Source: an uncultured Shewanella sp. (lineage in GTDB: Bacteria > Pseudomonadota > Gammaproteobacteria > Enterobacterales > Shewanellaceae). From it: 64,000 bases of DNA. This document shows, in pieces, positions 47,633 to 57,887 of the stretch. The stretch covers positions 1 through 64,000 of the forward strand of contig NZ_CANMIO010000009.1 in the NCBI RefSeq assembly GCF_947497935.1. The letters run 5' to 3'. The notes beneath the pieces are model-generated. The model did not search any database. It saw only the letters and a list, made by a program, of their open reading frames with translations, and was not told the origin of the DNA. The translations under genes were made by a program, and so were the position numbers. The stretch's first letter is position 1, and every line of letters begins with the position of its first letter.

Positions 47633-50600
47633 CCGCTTCCAATCAACAAGCTAGCAATGAAGCAGAACCAACAAGCAAAGCGATTAAGACAAAACCTTGG
47701 TATAGGCGACTTTGGGGATGGTTTAAACTCATAAGCCGTTTTGCCATCTACACACCTCTCTTGCTGCTCGTTTGCCTTGCAATGCTAATTGGCACCCAGT
47801 TTGGTAGTCATATCGCCATTAAGCTTGCCGATCTTTTTGTACCAGACTTAGAGCTAGACTATCAATCTGGCCAGCTAAACCGCCATCTAGCGTTAAATTA
47901 TGCCGCCTGGCAGATGAGCGGCGTCAAGGTCGAAATCACCGATTTAGAACTTGCATGGAACCCTATGTGTTTAATGCAAAAACAACTGTGTGTGGAGCAA
48001 TTAAATGGCTCTCAGGTCAATGTAGAAATTGATACCGCACTGATCGGTGAAGAAATTGACTCTATTGACAGCTCTGGAGCAGAAACGGAGCTTGACCCTA
48101 ATTTAACTTCGGGTACTTCATCGACTAATGATAAAAGTGCTATTGCTGACACGAATGTCGATCGCCCTGCGATAGTTGATGTAGAGCCTATTGAAGAGGA
48201 AAACCAAGAAATCACTCTTCCTTTTGGTATAACACTCGTCAGTGGTGCGCTCAGCAATGTCACCGTACGTGTAAACGACATGGACTTTAATGCGAATCAA
48301 CTTAATTTAAGTGCTGATTGGCTCTCTACAGGGATCCGTGCCAGTGCAATCTATTCTGAAGGCCTGTTGGTCTCTATTCCTTTCTCAAATTCAGATGCCA
48401 GCTCAGAAGATGACGAACACAGCGCCCATCTGGCTACAGCTGAGACTAAGACAGAATCCAAAGATAATACTCAACCAAGCAATACACAGACCGTTCAAGG
48501 AGATGCGCAGATCCATGAGAGTGAATGGGTTATAGCAAACTTACCCGAAGTCTTTATGCCGATACCTGTTTTTGTAGAAGCGTTAGATATCGATAATGGT
48601 GATTTAATCTTGGGCACAAGAAAAGATCACTTTTCCAAGCTCCATTTAGCAGGCAGTTACCAGCAGTTCCTCATCAATATCGATGACTTTAACGCCAGCC
48701 ATGATTATGGGGATATCAGTCTCACTGGCCAGATGTCACTTAGCCATGATTACCCAATGGATTTTGAGTCTTCAATAAGCTTGGCTCATGTGGCGGAACT
48801 ACCTGGGCTTGAAAACCAAAATTTAGCGATTACAGTCAAACAAGGCTTTAAAGCGCTCAAGAGCCATATCGTAGGTAGCGGCCAGTTTGACTTCACTCTT
48901 AACTCTACATTGGAACTGGCTCAACCTAAAATTCCATATCGACTGACTTTAGACGCCAAGCAACTGCAGTGGCCACTAAAAACAGCCGAATTTAGCGCGA
49001 GTGATATCAAGTTTTCTAGTCAAGGTAACCTTGACGCTCAACACGTTACACTGCAAACCCTATTTTCCTCCCCCTATCAGCCAACAATCGATGTTGACAC
49101 TGTGTTCAGTCATGCCGATAACCGCTTGGTTTTCGATAAGCTGCACGCTAATAACCAAGCATTAGGCGATATTGTCTTGCAGGGTTCATTTGAATACGGT
49201 GAAACCTTAGCTTGGCATGCAAAAGCAGCAACCCAGCAAGTCGATATAGGTCAACTGAAACTCGACTTATCACAACCTCTGCCAACCAGTGAGATCAGCG
49301 GACCGTTAAATACCCACGGAGAATTCAACTTAGTCGATAACACCTGGACTATCGATGTCGATGATGCACACCTTAACGGCCATATCATGCATTACCCTCT
49401 AAATGTCGATGGAGGGTTATCCATGAACAGCCAATGGCATTTAAGTTCACAAGGGCTAAATGTTAGTGCATTACAGAGCCGTCTGTTTATTCAAGGAGAG
49501 GTCGATAAAGTCTGGTCACTTAACGGCAAGCTATCAGTACCAGACTTAAGCTTATGGCGGCCAGACGCTAAGGGGGCTATTAATGCCGATATCCATGTGT
49601 CTGGTGAAAATGAGCACCCTAACATTGGCATATCATTAATGGCCGAAGAATTACAAGCTCTTGAACTTGAGTTAGCCAAGCTTACTTTAAACGGAAACTA
49701 TAAGCCTCTAGATAATCAGGGGTTTATTGCATCGCTGAACCTGCAAGATTTTAGATATCAAGATTTAGCTCTTTCAAGCATCGCCCTTAACGGCCAAGGC
49801 GACTTAAATAATCAGACTATCTTACTAACAACTCAGGGAGATTTTGTCTTAAATACCGATTTAAGTAGTGAGTACGACGAAGATAAGCAGCGATTGAGTG
49901 CTCAAGTCAAACAGCTAACATTAAGCTCTCAATTAGGTGACGTTAGTCTAAAGTCCCCTTTCTCTGCTCAATACAGCTTAAAGAACCAAGCTGGTAGCAT
50001 TGCACCATTTTGCTTAACTCACATTGGTGGTGAACTATGCTCGAAAGAGCCGACGCAACTAGGACTCGATGGCAATGCCGCACTTGAGTTTGTCGGCGAT
50101 CTTGGTGTCCTTGCTAAGCCTTGGTTACCAGAAAGTCTTCAATGGACGGGACCTGCTACACTCACCTCAAAGTTTCAATGGTCTGAAAATGCCAAACCTA
50201 TAGGCAGTGTCGAACTACAACTGCAAGCAGGAAATATTGACTTTCAAGCGACCAATAATAGTGACGTAGCTATTGGTTACAAATCTGTCCTGCTGCGCAG
50301 TCGTTTAGATGAAAAACAGTTGATGACCTCATTATCTCTTGAATCCTATGACATCGCTAGTATGGATGCCAACCTTGCAATTAATGTCACGCCAGATAGA
50401 AACATGCAGGGCAAGCTGTCGCTCTATCAGATAAACCTTCAAGCCCTAGCGGAGTTGCTGCCGGAGCTTGAAGTATTGGAAGGCAAGATCTCAAGCGAAC
50501 TAGAAATAAGTGGCAGTTTGAGTGAACCAGAAGTGTCTGGTGAGATCGCACTTAATAACGGCTCAATTATGGCTACGGCTAATCCGACCTTACTAGAAGA

Positions 50601-51684
50601 CATCGACCTCGACTTTATCTTTGCGGGTAAGAAAGCAAAAATCGATGGCGAGCTAAAAATGGGGAAAGGCCAAGCCTATGTCGATGGTGAACTAGATTGG
50701 GCCGAACAAACAATTAAAGGGGCTTTCGGTATAAAAGGCGACAATTTAGCAGTGATCCAACCGCCGTTGGCCATTTTAAATGTCGGCACAGATCTACAAG
50801 TGAAGTTTACCAATGAGTCTTTCGATATTAGCGGTGACATCAACGTACCTTCCGGTCGGATCACCATAGTGCAACTCCCTGAGGGTGGCGTCGCCGTTTC
50901 TAAAGATGTTGTCTTTGATGACAGTTTATCGACGAGTGAGCAACAAGTGTCGCCATTGGCCGTATCGGCAGAGGTCAATCTCAATGTCGGCAATAAGTTA
51001 CGGATCGACGGCATGGGGCTGACAGGTAGCTTGCAAGGGAAATTGGAACTTAAGCAAAGTCCATTTAGACCGCCATTGCTCTTTGGTGAGATCAAAGTTA
51101 TCAATGGCAACTACAAATTTATGGGACAAACACTCGACATTCGAGCAGGTGAAATGCAGTTTATTGGCCCAATAGACGTCCCCAACCTCAATATCGAAGC
51201 GGTTCGTGAAATAAAAGATGAAGATGTCATTGCAGGGGTAAGAATAACCGGTACGCCGATGAAACCAATTGTTAACCTCTTTTCATCACCCGCGAAAGAA
51301 CAAGCGGAGATCTTAAACTATATTGTCCGAGGTACAGGTCTGAATAACACCAGCGTCGATCAAAACAGTGGCTTAATGATGGGCGCAGCACTTTCGCTAA
51401 GTAGTCAAATTGGTGGCGGAGCCATAGGTAATATCGGTAACACCGCCACAGGCATTATTGAAAAGATTGGCTTTTCAAATGTACAGCTCGATGCTAATGA
51501 TGATGGTCGATTTGCCATTAGTGGCTTTATCGGCGATAAGTTAATGGTCAAATATGGGATCGGGGTATTCAATCCAGGTTATGAGATGACTGTGAGGTAT
51601 TATCTATTGTCTCAGCTTTATCTCGAAACAGTATCGGGCACCATAGAGCAGTCTCTCGATCTCTACTATCGCTTCGATCTGTAA
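47629..51684 (+). CDS. tamB: TamB, inner-membrane-anchored bridge protein
   Basis: 1351 residues from the ATG that overlaps the tamA stop (ATGA); the longer frame to 47596 is not favoured. One N-terminal membrane helix (about 40-66), a very long beta-helical region and the C-terminal TamB (DUF490) domain (INGNYKFMGQTLDIRAGEMQF, YNPG-like VFNPGYEMTVRYYLLSQLYLETVSG). TamB spans the periplasm and takes part in lipid transport and TamA-linked assembly. Two low-complexity acidic/Ser-rich stretches near 145-200 and 255-300 make it longer than E. coli TamB (1259). Confidence 0.95.
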   Translation: MTASNQQASNEAEPTSKAIKTKPWYRRLWGWFKLISRFAIYTPLLLLVCLAMLIGTQFGSHIAIKLADLFVPDLELDYQSGQLNRHLALNYAAWQMSGVKVEITDLELAWNPMCLMQKQLCVEQLNGSQVNVEIDTALIGEEIDSIDSSGAETELDPNLTSGTSSTNDKSAIADTNVDRPAIVDVEPIEEENQEITLPFGITLVSGALSNVTVRVNDMDFNANQLNLSADWLSTGIRASAIYSEGLLVSIPFSNSDASSEDDEHSAHLATAETKTESKDNTQPSNTQTVQGDAQIHESEWVIANLPEVFMPIPVFVEALDIDNGDLILGTRKDHFSKLHLAGSYQQFLINIDDFNASHDYGDISLTGQMSLSHDYPMDFESSISLAHVAELPGLENQNLAITVKQGFKALKSHIVGSGQFDFTLNSTLELAQPKIPYRLTLDAKQLQWPLKTAEFSASDIKFSSQGNLDAQHVTLQTLFSSPYQPTIDVDTVFSHADNRLVFDKLHANNQALGDIVLQGSFEYGETLAWHAKAATQQVDIGQLKLDLSQPLPTSEISGPLNTHGEFNLVDNTWTIDVDDAHLNGHIMHYPLNVDGGLSMNSQWHLSSQGLNVSALQSRLFIQGEVDKVWSLNGKLSVPDLSLWRPDAKGAINADIHVSGENEHPNIGISLMAEELQALELELAKLTLNGNYKPLDNQGFIASLNLQDFRYQDLALSSIALNGQGDLNNQTILLTTQGDFVLNTDLSSEYDEDKQRLSAQVKQLTLSSQLGDVSLKSPFSAQYSLKNQAGSIAPFCLTHIGGELCSKEPTQLGLDGNAALEFVGDLGVLAKPWLPESLQWTGPATLTSKFQWSENAKPIGSVELQLQAGNIDFQATNNSDVAIGYKSVLLRSRLDEKQLMTSLSLESYDIASMDANLAINVTPDRNMQGKLSLYQINLQALAELLPELEVLEGKISSELEISGSLSEPEVSGEIALNNGSIMATANPTLLEDIDLDFIFAGKKAKIDGELKMGKGQAYVDGELDWAEQTIKGAFGIKGDNLAVIQPPLAILNVGTDLQVKFTNESFDISGDINVPSGRITIVQLPEGGVAVSKDVVFDDSLSTSEQQVSPLAVSAEVNLNVGNKLRIDGMGLTGSLQGKLELKQSPFRPPLLFGEIKVINGNYKFMGQTLDIRAGEMQFIGPIDVPNLNIEAVREIKDEDVIAGVRITGTPMKPIVNLFSSPAKEQAEILNYIVRGTGLNNTSVDQNSGLMMGAALSLSSQIGGGAIGNIGNTATGIIEKIGFSNVQLDANDDGRFAISGFIGDKLMVKYGIGVFNPGYEMTVRYYLLSQLYLETVSGTIEQSLDLYYRFDL

Positions 51685-51707
51685 TACTAATCAGTGTAAT
51701 AAGTTGA
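51684..51707. repeat. Remnant of one MITE end at the tamB stop codon
   Basis: 24 bp beginning ATACTAATCAGTGTAA match the end plus adjoining interior of the MITE-like element with about three mismatches. The remnant starts on the last base of the tamB stop codon. No second end is visible. Confidence 0.55.
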
Positions 51708-51756
51708 ATGACTAACAATAGCCCTAAAGATGTCAGTTCCTGTTTTGAATAAAAAC

Positions 51757-51786
51757 AAAAAAGCCATCTTTACGATGGCTTTTTTT
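51757..51786. terminator. Bidirectional terminator between tamB and fadR
   Basis: AAGCCATC (51761-51768) pairs with GATGGCTT (51774-51781), with A runs before and T runs after; it serves the converging tamB and fadR. Confidence 0.92.
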
Positions 51787-51837
51787 AACACTACATTAAA
51801 GGTAATATGCGTTTTCTAGCTGACTTAGCTATCCGAT

Positions 51838-52557
51838 TTAGTTATCAGAATGACCTAAATCAACTGGCATATCATCACGAAGACTCTGCCACATCACACC
51901 ACTATTAATGCCGTAAGTACGCATTAATGCTGGTACATCGGCATAGTTTTTGGCAATCGCAAGTTGTTGTAACTGCTTATAAAAATCCATTGCTAATGCA
52001 CGAGCTTCAGCGCTTGAGAAATAGTAACGCCCGACTCGACTATATAAACCTTTAAAACCATTTAAGATTAATACGTAAAGCGGGTTTCCTGATGAAAATG
52101 CTAAAGTGTGCTGTAGTTGATAGTCAAACTCAGCATAAGCTTGAGCGGTATCTTCAAGCTCGGCCAAATGAGATAGGGCTTCTATCGCTTCTTCGGGATT
52201 ATTACGAATAGCACCTCTAAAATAGATAGCACTAACGCTACTTCTCGCCGATAGCAATTGATCAACAAGTTCTGGAAAACCGTCTGGATTTAGCTCGGCA
52301 ATCGTTTCCAAGATATTCAAGCCAGACGTTTCCCAAAAGTTATTCACTCTTGTTGGCTTGCCATGTTGAATAGTCAGCCATCCATCACGAGCTAAACGTT
52401 GCAGTACTTCTCGCAATGTCGTACGGGTTACACCAATCAGTTCTGAAAGCTCGCGTTCTGCGGGCAGAATAGAGCCTGGCGGAAACTTATTTTCCCATAT
52501 GGATCGTACAATATACTTCTCTGCAAAACTTGCAGGACCTTTGGCATTGATGATCAT
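51838..52557 (-). CDS. fadR: FadR, fatty-acid-responsive regulator
   Basis: GntR-family regulator: represses fatty acid degradation genes and activates fabA/fabB, released by long-chain acyl-CoA. 239 residues, the same length as E. coli FadR, with nearly identical N-terminal helix-turn-helix ([38 protein letters not shown]) and the acyl-CoA-binding helical domain ([15 protein letters not shown]). It is divergent to nhaB as in E. coli. fadD at 60234-61901 is a likely target. Confidence 0.97.
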   Translation of the reverse strand: MIINAKGPASFAEKYIVRSIWENKFPPGSILPAERELSELIGVTRTTLREVLQRLARDGWLTIQHGKPTRVNNFWETSGLNILETIAELNPDGFPELVDQLLSARSSVSAIYFRGAIRNNPEEAIEALSHLAELEDTAQAYAEFDYQLQHTLAFSSGNPLYVLILNGFKGLYSRVGRYYFSSAEARALAMDFYKQLQQLAIAKNYADVPALMRTYGINSGVMWQSLRDDMPVDLGHSDN

Positions 52558-52862
52558 TACCCTACTCTATCCAATTATTAGTGTTGTTCTAAGACAGATC
52601 ATACCAGAGCCAAGAAAAATGAAAACCAAAACCCGCCGATTAGACGATGACTAAATGAATAAAACCATCGAAGCGCTCACTTTTTGCTCTAACAGTACAA
52701 TTTAAGTGATATTTTTTTGATATAGATATCTGTTTCGTCATTATGGGCTTTTTAAGTTTTCGAAAAGGTTTTATCTTTAGCATCGGCTTAATTATAGCTG
52801 GTAGCAAATTCTGTGAAATTTTGCTATTAGCAACTATATAGATATCAAATAGAGAGGATTCC
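52558..52862. other. fadR-nhaB intergenic region
   Basis: 305 bp between divergent genes. It should hold both promoters and a candidate FadR box. A minus-strand frame crossing into nhaB is not regarded as coding. Confidence 0.5.
52595..52607 (-). promoter_or_regulatory. Possible FadR operator before fadR
   Basis: On the minus strand CTGGTATGATCTG resembles the FadR half-site pattern CTGGTNNGACCAG with two mismatches outside the variable bases. It lies 38 bp upstream of the fadR start. Autoregulation is an inference. Confidence 0.35.
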
Positions 52863-54449
52863 ATGCCTGTGACAATGAGTCGGGCGTTTCTTGACAACTT
52901 CTTGGGTAACTCACCGAAGTGGTTCAAAATCGCGATCATATCGTTTTTAGTGATCAACCCAATCGTATTTTATTTTAATCCTTTTGTGGCTGGCTGGCTG
53001 TTAGTTGTTGAATTTATTTTCACTCTAGCTATGGCACTAAAATGTTACCCACTACAACCGGGTGGTTTATTAGCGATTGAAGCAGTTGCGATTGGCATGA
53101 CCTCGCCAAGCCAAGTACTGCACGAAATTGAAGCAAACCTTGAAGTAGTACTACTTCTGGTGTTTATGGTCGCCGGTATTTACTTCATGAAGCAGTTGCT
53201 ACTGTTTGTATTTACTAAAATGATCACTAAGGTACGCTCAAAAGTAGCGGTATCTTTATTGTTCTGTATGGCTTCTGCATTCCTTTCTGCGTTCCTAGAT
53301 GCACTAACCGTTATTGCCGTTATTATTACAGTAGCTGTGGGTTTCTACTCTATTTACCACAAAGTGGCGTCAGGCAAGACCTTTGGTGAAAGCCATGACC
53401 ACACCTCTGATGGTCAGAATCAGCTTTGTGAAGAAGAGCTTGAATCTTTCCGTGGGTTCCTACGTAACTTGCTTATGCATGCTGGTGTTGGTACTGCGTT
53501 AGGTGGTGTGTGCACCATGGTTGGTGAGCCACAAAACCTAATTATTGCTGCACAAGCAAACTGGCAGTTCGCTGAATTTGCTATCCGTATGTCACCAGTT
53601 ACTGTACCTGTATTTTTTGCTGGTATTACGACTTGTTTCTTAGTTGAGAAGTTCAAAGTATTTGGTTATGGCCAACAACTACCTGAAGCGGTTCATAAAA
53701 TCCTTTCTGATTACGACGCTCATGAAGATGCAAACCGCACCAAGCACGATAAAGTTAAGCTTCTAATCCAAGCGATTATCGGTGTATGGTTAATCGCAGG
53801 TCTTGCTCTGCATTTAGCATCTGTAGGTCTAATCGGTCTTTCTGTCATTATTCTTGCAACTGCATTTAACGGTATCACTAACGAGCACGCACTCGGTAAA
53901 GCCTTCGAAGAAGCCCTACCATTTACGGCGCTATTAGCGGTATTCTTCGCTATCGTTGCAGTGATTATCGATCAACAGTTATTCGCACCTGTTATTCAGT
54001 GGGCACTAAGCTATGAAGGTAACACTCAGTTAGTGATTTTCTACATTGCTAACGGACTGCTTTCAATGGTGAGCGATAACGTATTCGTAGGTACTGTTTA
54101 CATTAACGAAGTGAAATCTGCGCTACTTAATGGCCAAATCACTCGTGATCAGTTTGACCTTCTTGCTGTTGCTATCAACACAGGTACGAACCTGCCTTCT
54201 GTTGCGACTCCTAACGGCCAGGCTGCGTTCCTATTCTTACTAACGTCTGCTATCGCTCCACTTATCCGTCTTTCTTACGGAAGAATGGTATGGATGGCAC
54301 TGCCGTACACTATCGTACTATCTATCGTGGGTGTACTTGCGATTCAGTTAGGTGCGCTAGAGCAGATGACTCAATACTTCTATGACAGTCAAATGTTAAT
54401 CCATCACTCTGCTCAAGCGGCTGTAGATGGTGTAGTATCATCACATTGA
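52863..54449 (+). CDS. nhaB: Na+/H+ antiporter NhaB
   Basis: Electrogenic sodium-proton exchange at the inner membrane. 528 residues (E. coli 513) with about twelve membrane helices and the family's conserved segments [35 protein letters not shown] and [26 protein letters not shown] ribosome site lies 5 bp upstream of the start. The fadR-nhaB-dsbB order is that of E. coli. Confidence 0.97.
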   Translation: MPVTMSRAFLDNFLGNSPKWFKIAIISFLVINPIVFYFNPFVAGWLLVVEFIFTLAMALKCYPLQPGGLLAIEAVAIGMTSPSQVLHEIEANLEVVLLLVFMVAGIYFMKQLLLFVFTKMITKVRSKVAVSLLFCMASAFLSAFLDALTVIAVIITVAVGFYSIYHKVASGKTFGESHDHTSDGQNQLCEEELESFRGFLRNLLMHAGVGTALGGVCTMVGEPQNLIIAAQANWQFAEFAIRMSPVTVPVFFAGITTCFLVEKFKVFGYGQQLPEAVHKILSDYDAHEDANRTKHDKVKLLIQAIIGVWLIAGLALHLASVGLIGLSVIILATAFNGITNEHALGKAFEEALPFTALLAVFFAIVAVIIDQQLFAPVIQWALSYEGNTQLVIFYIANGLLSMVSDNVFVGTVYINEVKSALLNGQITRDQFDLLAVAINTGTNLPSVATPNGQAAFLFLLTSAIAPLIRLSYGRMVWMALPYTIVLSIVGVLAIQLGALEQMTQYFYDSQMLIHHSAQAAVDGVVSSH

Positions 54450-54490
54450 TACGCATTTTGTGAACTATTTAACAAATAGTTAGTCATATA

Positions 54491-54522
54491 AAACGCCCTA
54501 TTCAATAGGGCGTTTTTTTTTT
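54491..54522 (+). terminator. Terminator of nhaB
   Basis: CGCCCTA (54494-54500) pairs with TAGGGCG (54506-54512), followed by ten T. It lies immediately upstream of the dsbB start region. Confidence 0.95.
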
Positions 54523-54540
54523 GCAATGGAGACACTGTCG

Positions 54541-55044
54541 TTGAATGCACTAATTCGTTTTTCTCACTCTAGAGCCGCCTGGCTAACCCTGATGTTATCT
54601 GCGGTCGCACTTGAACTAGCGGCGTTGTTTTTCCAACACATCATGAAATTAGATCCCTGTGTCATGTGTATATACCAACGCGTTGCAGTATTCGGCTTAG
54701 TCTTTGCGGGCTTAATAGGCGTTGTTGGGTATCGTTCACGCCTCGCAAGAGCCGCTGGAGTCCTAGTTTGGGGCGTGAGTGCGATTTGGGGATTAAAACT
54801 GGCAATAGAACTTGTCGACATGCAGATGAACCCGTCTCCATTTGCAACCTGCTCTTACCTTCCAGAGTTCCCAAGCTGGCTGCAGCTCCATGAATGGCTA
54901 CCATCAATCTTTATGCCCACAGGCATGTGTACCGATATCCCTTGGGAGTTTATGGGTGTGACTATGGGGCAATGGATGATTGTTGCTTTTAGCGGCTACT
55001 TGCTTGCTTTAGTGATTTTCTTCATTCCAGCCTTGAAGAAATAA
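54541..55044 (+). CDS. dsbB: DsbB, disulfide bond formation protein B
   Basis: Inner-membrane enzyme that reoxidises DsbA and passes electrons to quinone. Four membrane helices. The redox pairs are C40/C43 (DPCVMC) and C104/C130. A TTG start at 54541 is preferred: GGAG lies 9 bp upstream, and it places the cysteines at nearly the same numbers as in E. coli DsbB (41, 44, 104, 130). An ATG at 54526 sits right behind the nhaB terminator T run, with no ribosome site. Confidence 0.94.
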   Translation: MNALIRFSHSRAAWLTLMLSAVALELAALFFQHIMKLDPCVMCIYQRVAVFGLVFAGLIGVVGYRSRLARAAGVLVWGVSAIWGLKLAIELVDMQMNPSPFATCSYLPEFPSWLQLHEWLPSIFMPTGMCTDIPWEFMGVTMGQWMIVAFSGYLLALVIFFIPALKK

Positions 55045-55061
55045 AACATTAAAGCGACAGA

Positions 55062-55094
55062 TACAAAAACGCCCTATTTCTAGGGCGCTTTTTA
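55062..55094. terminator. Bidirectional terminator between dsbB and ycgN
   Basis: CGCCCTA (55070-55076) pairs with TAGGGCG (55081-55087) around TTTC, followed by a T-rich stretch. It is placed between convergent genes. Confidence 0.88.
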
Positions 55095-55107
55095 CTTAGG
55101 CTTTCGG

Positions 55108-55548
55108 CTATTCAACATCTTTCATTGGCCAAAGCACAATATGATCTTCAATATCTCGGATCTTAGTTTCACAGGTAACCTTACCCGCAACTGACATTCC
55201 GGCCAATATCATAGCCTCTTTTGAACCCGTTCTTAGCGGATGCCAACTCGGCAACTCTCGCCCTTGGAAAAGGCGGCGGTAGGCACAGCTATCAGGCAAC
55301 CAGGTGAGTGACTCAACATTTTCTACAGTGACCTTAGTGCAACTCGGTACGAAATTGAAACGCTGCTCATAGCTTTTACAGTGGCCAGCTTTGTTATCGA
55401 GTAATTGACACGCAGCATTAGTGTAATAGAGCTCTTCGGTTTCATCGTCGATAAGTTTATTCAAACAACACTTACCACAACCATCACATAATGATTCCCA
55501 CTCTTCTGTGCTCATCTGCGCTAAGGTTTTTTCATCCCAAAATGCCAT
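55108..55548 (-). CDS. ycgN: YcgN-family cysteine-cluster protein
   Basis: 146 residues of the UPF0260 family. Cysteines in [20 protein letters not shown] and GHCKSYE resemble the zinc or iron-sulfur-binding pattern of the CxxCxxCC family (Fe-S oxidoreductase-like). The biochemical role is unknown. E. coli has ycgN near ycgL-minCDE, so the location is conserved. Confidence 0.93.
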   Translation of the reverse strand: MAFWDEKTLAQMSTEEWESLCDGCGKCCLNKLIDDETEELYYTNAACQLLDNKAGHCKSYEQRFNFVPSCTKVTVENVESLTWLPDSCAYRRLFQGRELPSWHPLRTGSKEAMILAGMSVAGKVTCETKIRDIEDHIVLWPMKDVE

Positions 55549-55752
55549 GCTTTACTCATTCACTCATATATACCGATTAGCCGAGTATTATACAACGCCC
55601 GAGCCACTCAGTGCACTAGTGGCGAAGCTGCCAAAAGTGCACTGAGTTGAAATTTGTGACCTTGATGTTCAAAATTACATCAACAGCGACTAATCCATAC
55701 AAAAATAGCGACTCTAGGCCGCTATTTGTTGAACAGGCCTTAACCCGCGCAA

Positions 55753-56748
55753 TTAGATGATCGGCGGGTACTTAATTCTTTCTGAAAGGTAAGCGACTGA
55801 AATTGCGAAGTAGTCTGAATTATTCCATTGCAATAGACCGCGGTAATTATCATAAATAAGATAGCTACGCCCGGTCACGCCATCTGGCATTACCATAGAT
55901 ATCTGCATATCTTCTCGTTTAGGTAAATCACTGCCATCGAAGCGCCTAACACCCAGCGCTTGCCACTCATTGAAGCTTTTCTTAATACTCAAGTCAGCAA
56001 GAGATGGCTCAAACTGTTTGGGCACTTTAACTTGTCTACCCCAGGTTTCAGATGCTTTCCAGCCTGATTGCTGTAGATAATAAGCCGCTGATGCAAAAAC
56101 ATCACTGTCATTACTCCAGATATCCTTGATTCCATCGCCATCGCCGTCTTGCGCGTAGGTTAGATAAACACTAGGTAAGAACAGAGGTAGCCCCATCGAG
56201 CCTGTCGAAGTGCCCTTTAGATCAGAAAAAGGGATATGCTCTTGTTCAGCAATCTTTAGAGCAGCAAAGAACTCTTGACGGAAATGTGCTTCGCGCTGGC
56301 CCCCATAAGCAAGAGAAGCCGTGACAGATAATACAGGGTAGCTACCCGAATCTTGGCCAAGGTTTGACTCTATGCCCAAAAGCGCCACGATAAAACGCGG
56401 CTGAACGCCATAACGTTCGCCAATTTTTTCAAGCTCGGTGTAATGCTGTCGATAAAACGCTCTTGCCAAATCAACCTTTGGCTGAGGTACTATTTGTGGA
56501 AGGTATGTTTCAAGTGTGACGGGCTCTTCACTCGAATCCTTATTGGAAACCAGCGCCTTTTTAAACATCTTTATTTTAGGGAAAACATCATCAATCGTTT
56601 GCTGACTGAAACCTTTATCTATCGCAGCTTGCTTAAGCTCAGCAACATAGCCACTGAACGTACCTTGATACTCACTTTCGGCCATCGCTGTGGATGATAA
56701 AAAACTCAAAGAACAAGCTAAAGCCAGAATCTGTTTCCCTAAAACCAT
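55753..56748 (-). CDS. MltB-type lytic murein transglycosylase (GH103)
   Basis: 331 residues with a signal peptide (cleavage near STAMA, 23) and no lipobox, so a soluble periplasmic relative of MltB. Catalytic E127 is in GVQPRFIVALLGIESNLG, and the DGDGDGIKDIW loop (about 201-211) is typical of the family. The usual GAMGQPQFMPSSY is here GSMGLPLFLPSVY, so both glutamines are replaced by leucine (L187, L189). The gene lies on its own transcript between ycgL and ycgN. Confidence 0.92.
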   Translation of the reverse strand: MVLGKQILALACSLSFLSSTAMAESEYQGTFSGYVAELKQAAIDKGFSQQTIDDVFPKIKMFKKALVSNKDSSEEPVTLETYLPQIVPQPKVDLARAFYRQHYTELEKIGERYGVQPRFIVALLGIESNLGQDSGSYPVLSVTASLAYGGQREAHFRQEFFAALKIAEQEHIPFSDLKGTSTGSMGLPLFLPSVYLTYAQDGDGDGIKDIWSNDSDVFASAAYYLQQSGWKASETWGRQVKVPKQFEPSLADLSIKKSFNEWQALGVRRFDGSDLPKREDMQISMVMPDGVTGRSYLIYDNYRGLLQWNNSDYFAISVAYLSERIKYPPII

Positions 56749-56788
56749 AAATCCCCTTTGTTAGATCTTTTGGGTTTTAATCACTGAC

Positions 56789-57070
56789 TTACTCTGGATT
56801 AAAACCAATCTCTTTTTTGTGTTGTTCCAGTAAATTAACAACAGGAGGCGGTAGCTGTAAATAAAATCCTTTTTCTTTGAGCTCAGATCTCACTTTTTTA
56901 ATATCGGCAAAACCCAAATGGTCTCGCTTTTCAATCGGTAACATCATCACTAATTGTGGCTCACCAAACATGGCCATTAATGCTTCAGGTACACGTTCAA
57001 AATCGTTGCGTTTTTCGACGAAAAGGTAACTTTCAGCCTTTCTTAGGCTTTTATATACTGCACAGATCAT
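56789..57070 (-). CDS. ycgL: YcgL-domain protein
   Basis: 93 residues from the ATG at 57070, which matches the family start (MICAVYKSLRKAESYLFVEK); a TTG at 57097 would give nine more residues. A small cytoplasmic protein of unknown function, well conserved upstream of minC in gamma-proteobacteria, as here (divergent, 120-bp gap). Confidence 0.93.
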   Translation of the reverse strand: MICAVYKSLRKAESYLFVEKRNDFERVPEALMAMFGEPQLVMMLPIEKRDHLGFADIKKVRSELKEKGFYLQLPPPVVNLLEQHKKEIGFNPE

Positions 57071-57140
57071 ATACGACTCAATTTCCAAACTATTCAACTT
57101 GCCAGCTAAGTAAGCACACTATACCATGGTCCGTTAGGAA

Positions 57141-57146
57141 TATAAT
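57141..57146 (+). promoter_or_regulatory. Possible minC -10 element
   Basis: A perfect TATAAT 44 bp before the minC start. No good -35 element is seen, so this is tentative. Confidence 0.35.
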
Positions 57147-57190
57147 GGATATCGGCCCAGCGCTGAACTTTTCTAGAGAGCAATACAGGA

Positions 57191-57856
57191 ATGCAAACAC
57201 CTAGCCTCGAATTAAAAGGCTCTTCTTTTACTCTTTCTGTACTGCATATCAACAGTGATGATATGGCAGTTATAGCGGCAGAGTTGGATGCTAAGCTCGC
57301 TATTGCGCCACAGTTTTTTATTGGTGCACCTTTAGTGGTTAACCTAAGTGCTATTCAAACGAGTAATTTTGACATACTTGGCTTAAAAGAGATATTAACC
57401 AGTCGTCAATTAGTCATCGTAGGGATCACAAATGCATCAGCTGAACTGACTAAGCAAGCGAAAGCTATCGGCCTCGCCACGGTAAAGTCGGGTAAAGAAT
57501 CAAGTTCACAGCCTCAACTGCCTAAAACCACCCAAATCGTCAAACAGAACGTTCGTTCAGGGCAACAGATCTATGCCAAAAATGCCGATCTGATTATTGT
57601 CGGTGCGGTCGGTAATGGAGCAGAAGTCATCGCCGATGGCAGTATCCATATATACGGTACATTGCGTGGTAAAGCGATGGCTGGCGCCTCAGGCGACAGA
57701 CAGGCTGTTATCATGGCAAAGAAACTTGAAGCAGAGCTAGTATCGATTGCAGGTCAATACTGGTTAACTGAGAACCTTCAGCAAAACGGAGCCGCACCAA
57801 GCGGTTGTATTCGTCTAGAAGGCGAGTCGCTTACGGTTGAATCATTGCCTCTTTAA
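57191..57856 (+). CDS. minC: MinC, septum site-determining protein
   Basis: Inhibits FtsZ assembly away from midcell. 221 residues: N-terminal FtsZ-binding domain (1-100), a Ser/Gln-rich linker, and the C-terminal right-handed beta-helix with [35 protein letters not shown], which binds MinD. It begins the minCDE operon. The E. coli order ycgL-minC-minD-minE is kept. Confidence 0.96.
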   Translation: MQTPSLELKGSSFTLSVLHINSDDMAVIAAELDAKLAIAPQFFIGAPLVVNLSAIQTSNFDILGLKEILTSRQLVIVGITNASAELTKQAKAIGLATVKSGKESSSQPQLPKTTQIVKQNVRSGQQIYAKNADLIIVGAVGNGAEVIADGSIHIYGTLRGKAMAGASGDRQAVIMAKKLEAELVSIAGQYWLTENLQQNGAAPSGCIRLEGESLTVESLPL

Positions 57857-57887
57857 ATAGAGTGTAAATTAGAAAGGATTATTATCA

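Noticed and set aside
52640..52957. 105-codon minus-strand frame between fadR and nhaB
   Set aside because: It covers the nhaB start in antisense, is basic and unlike any protein I know, and the region is a divergent promoter region.
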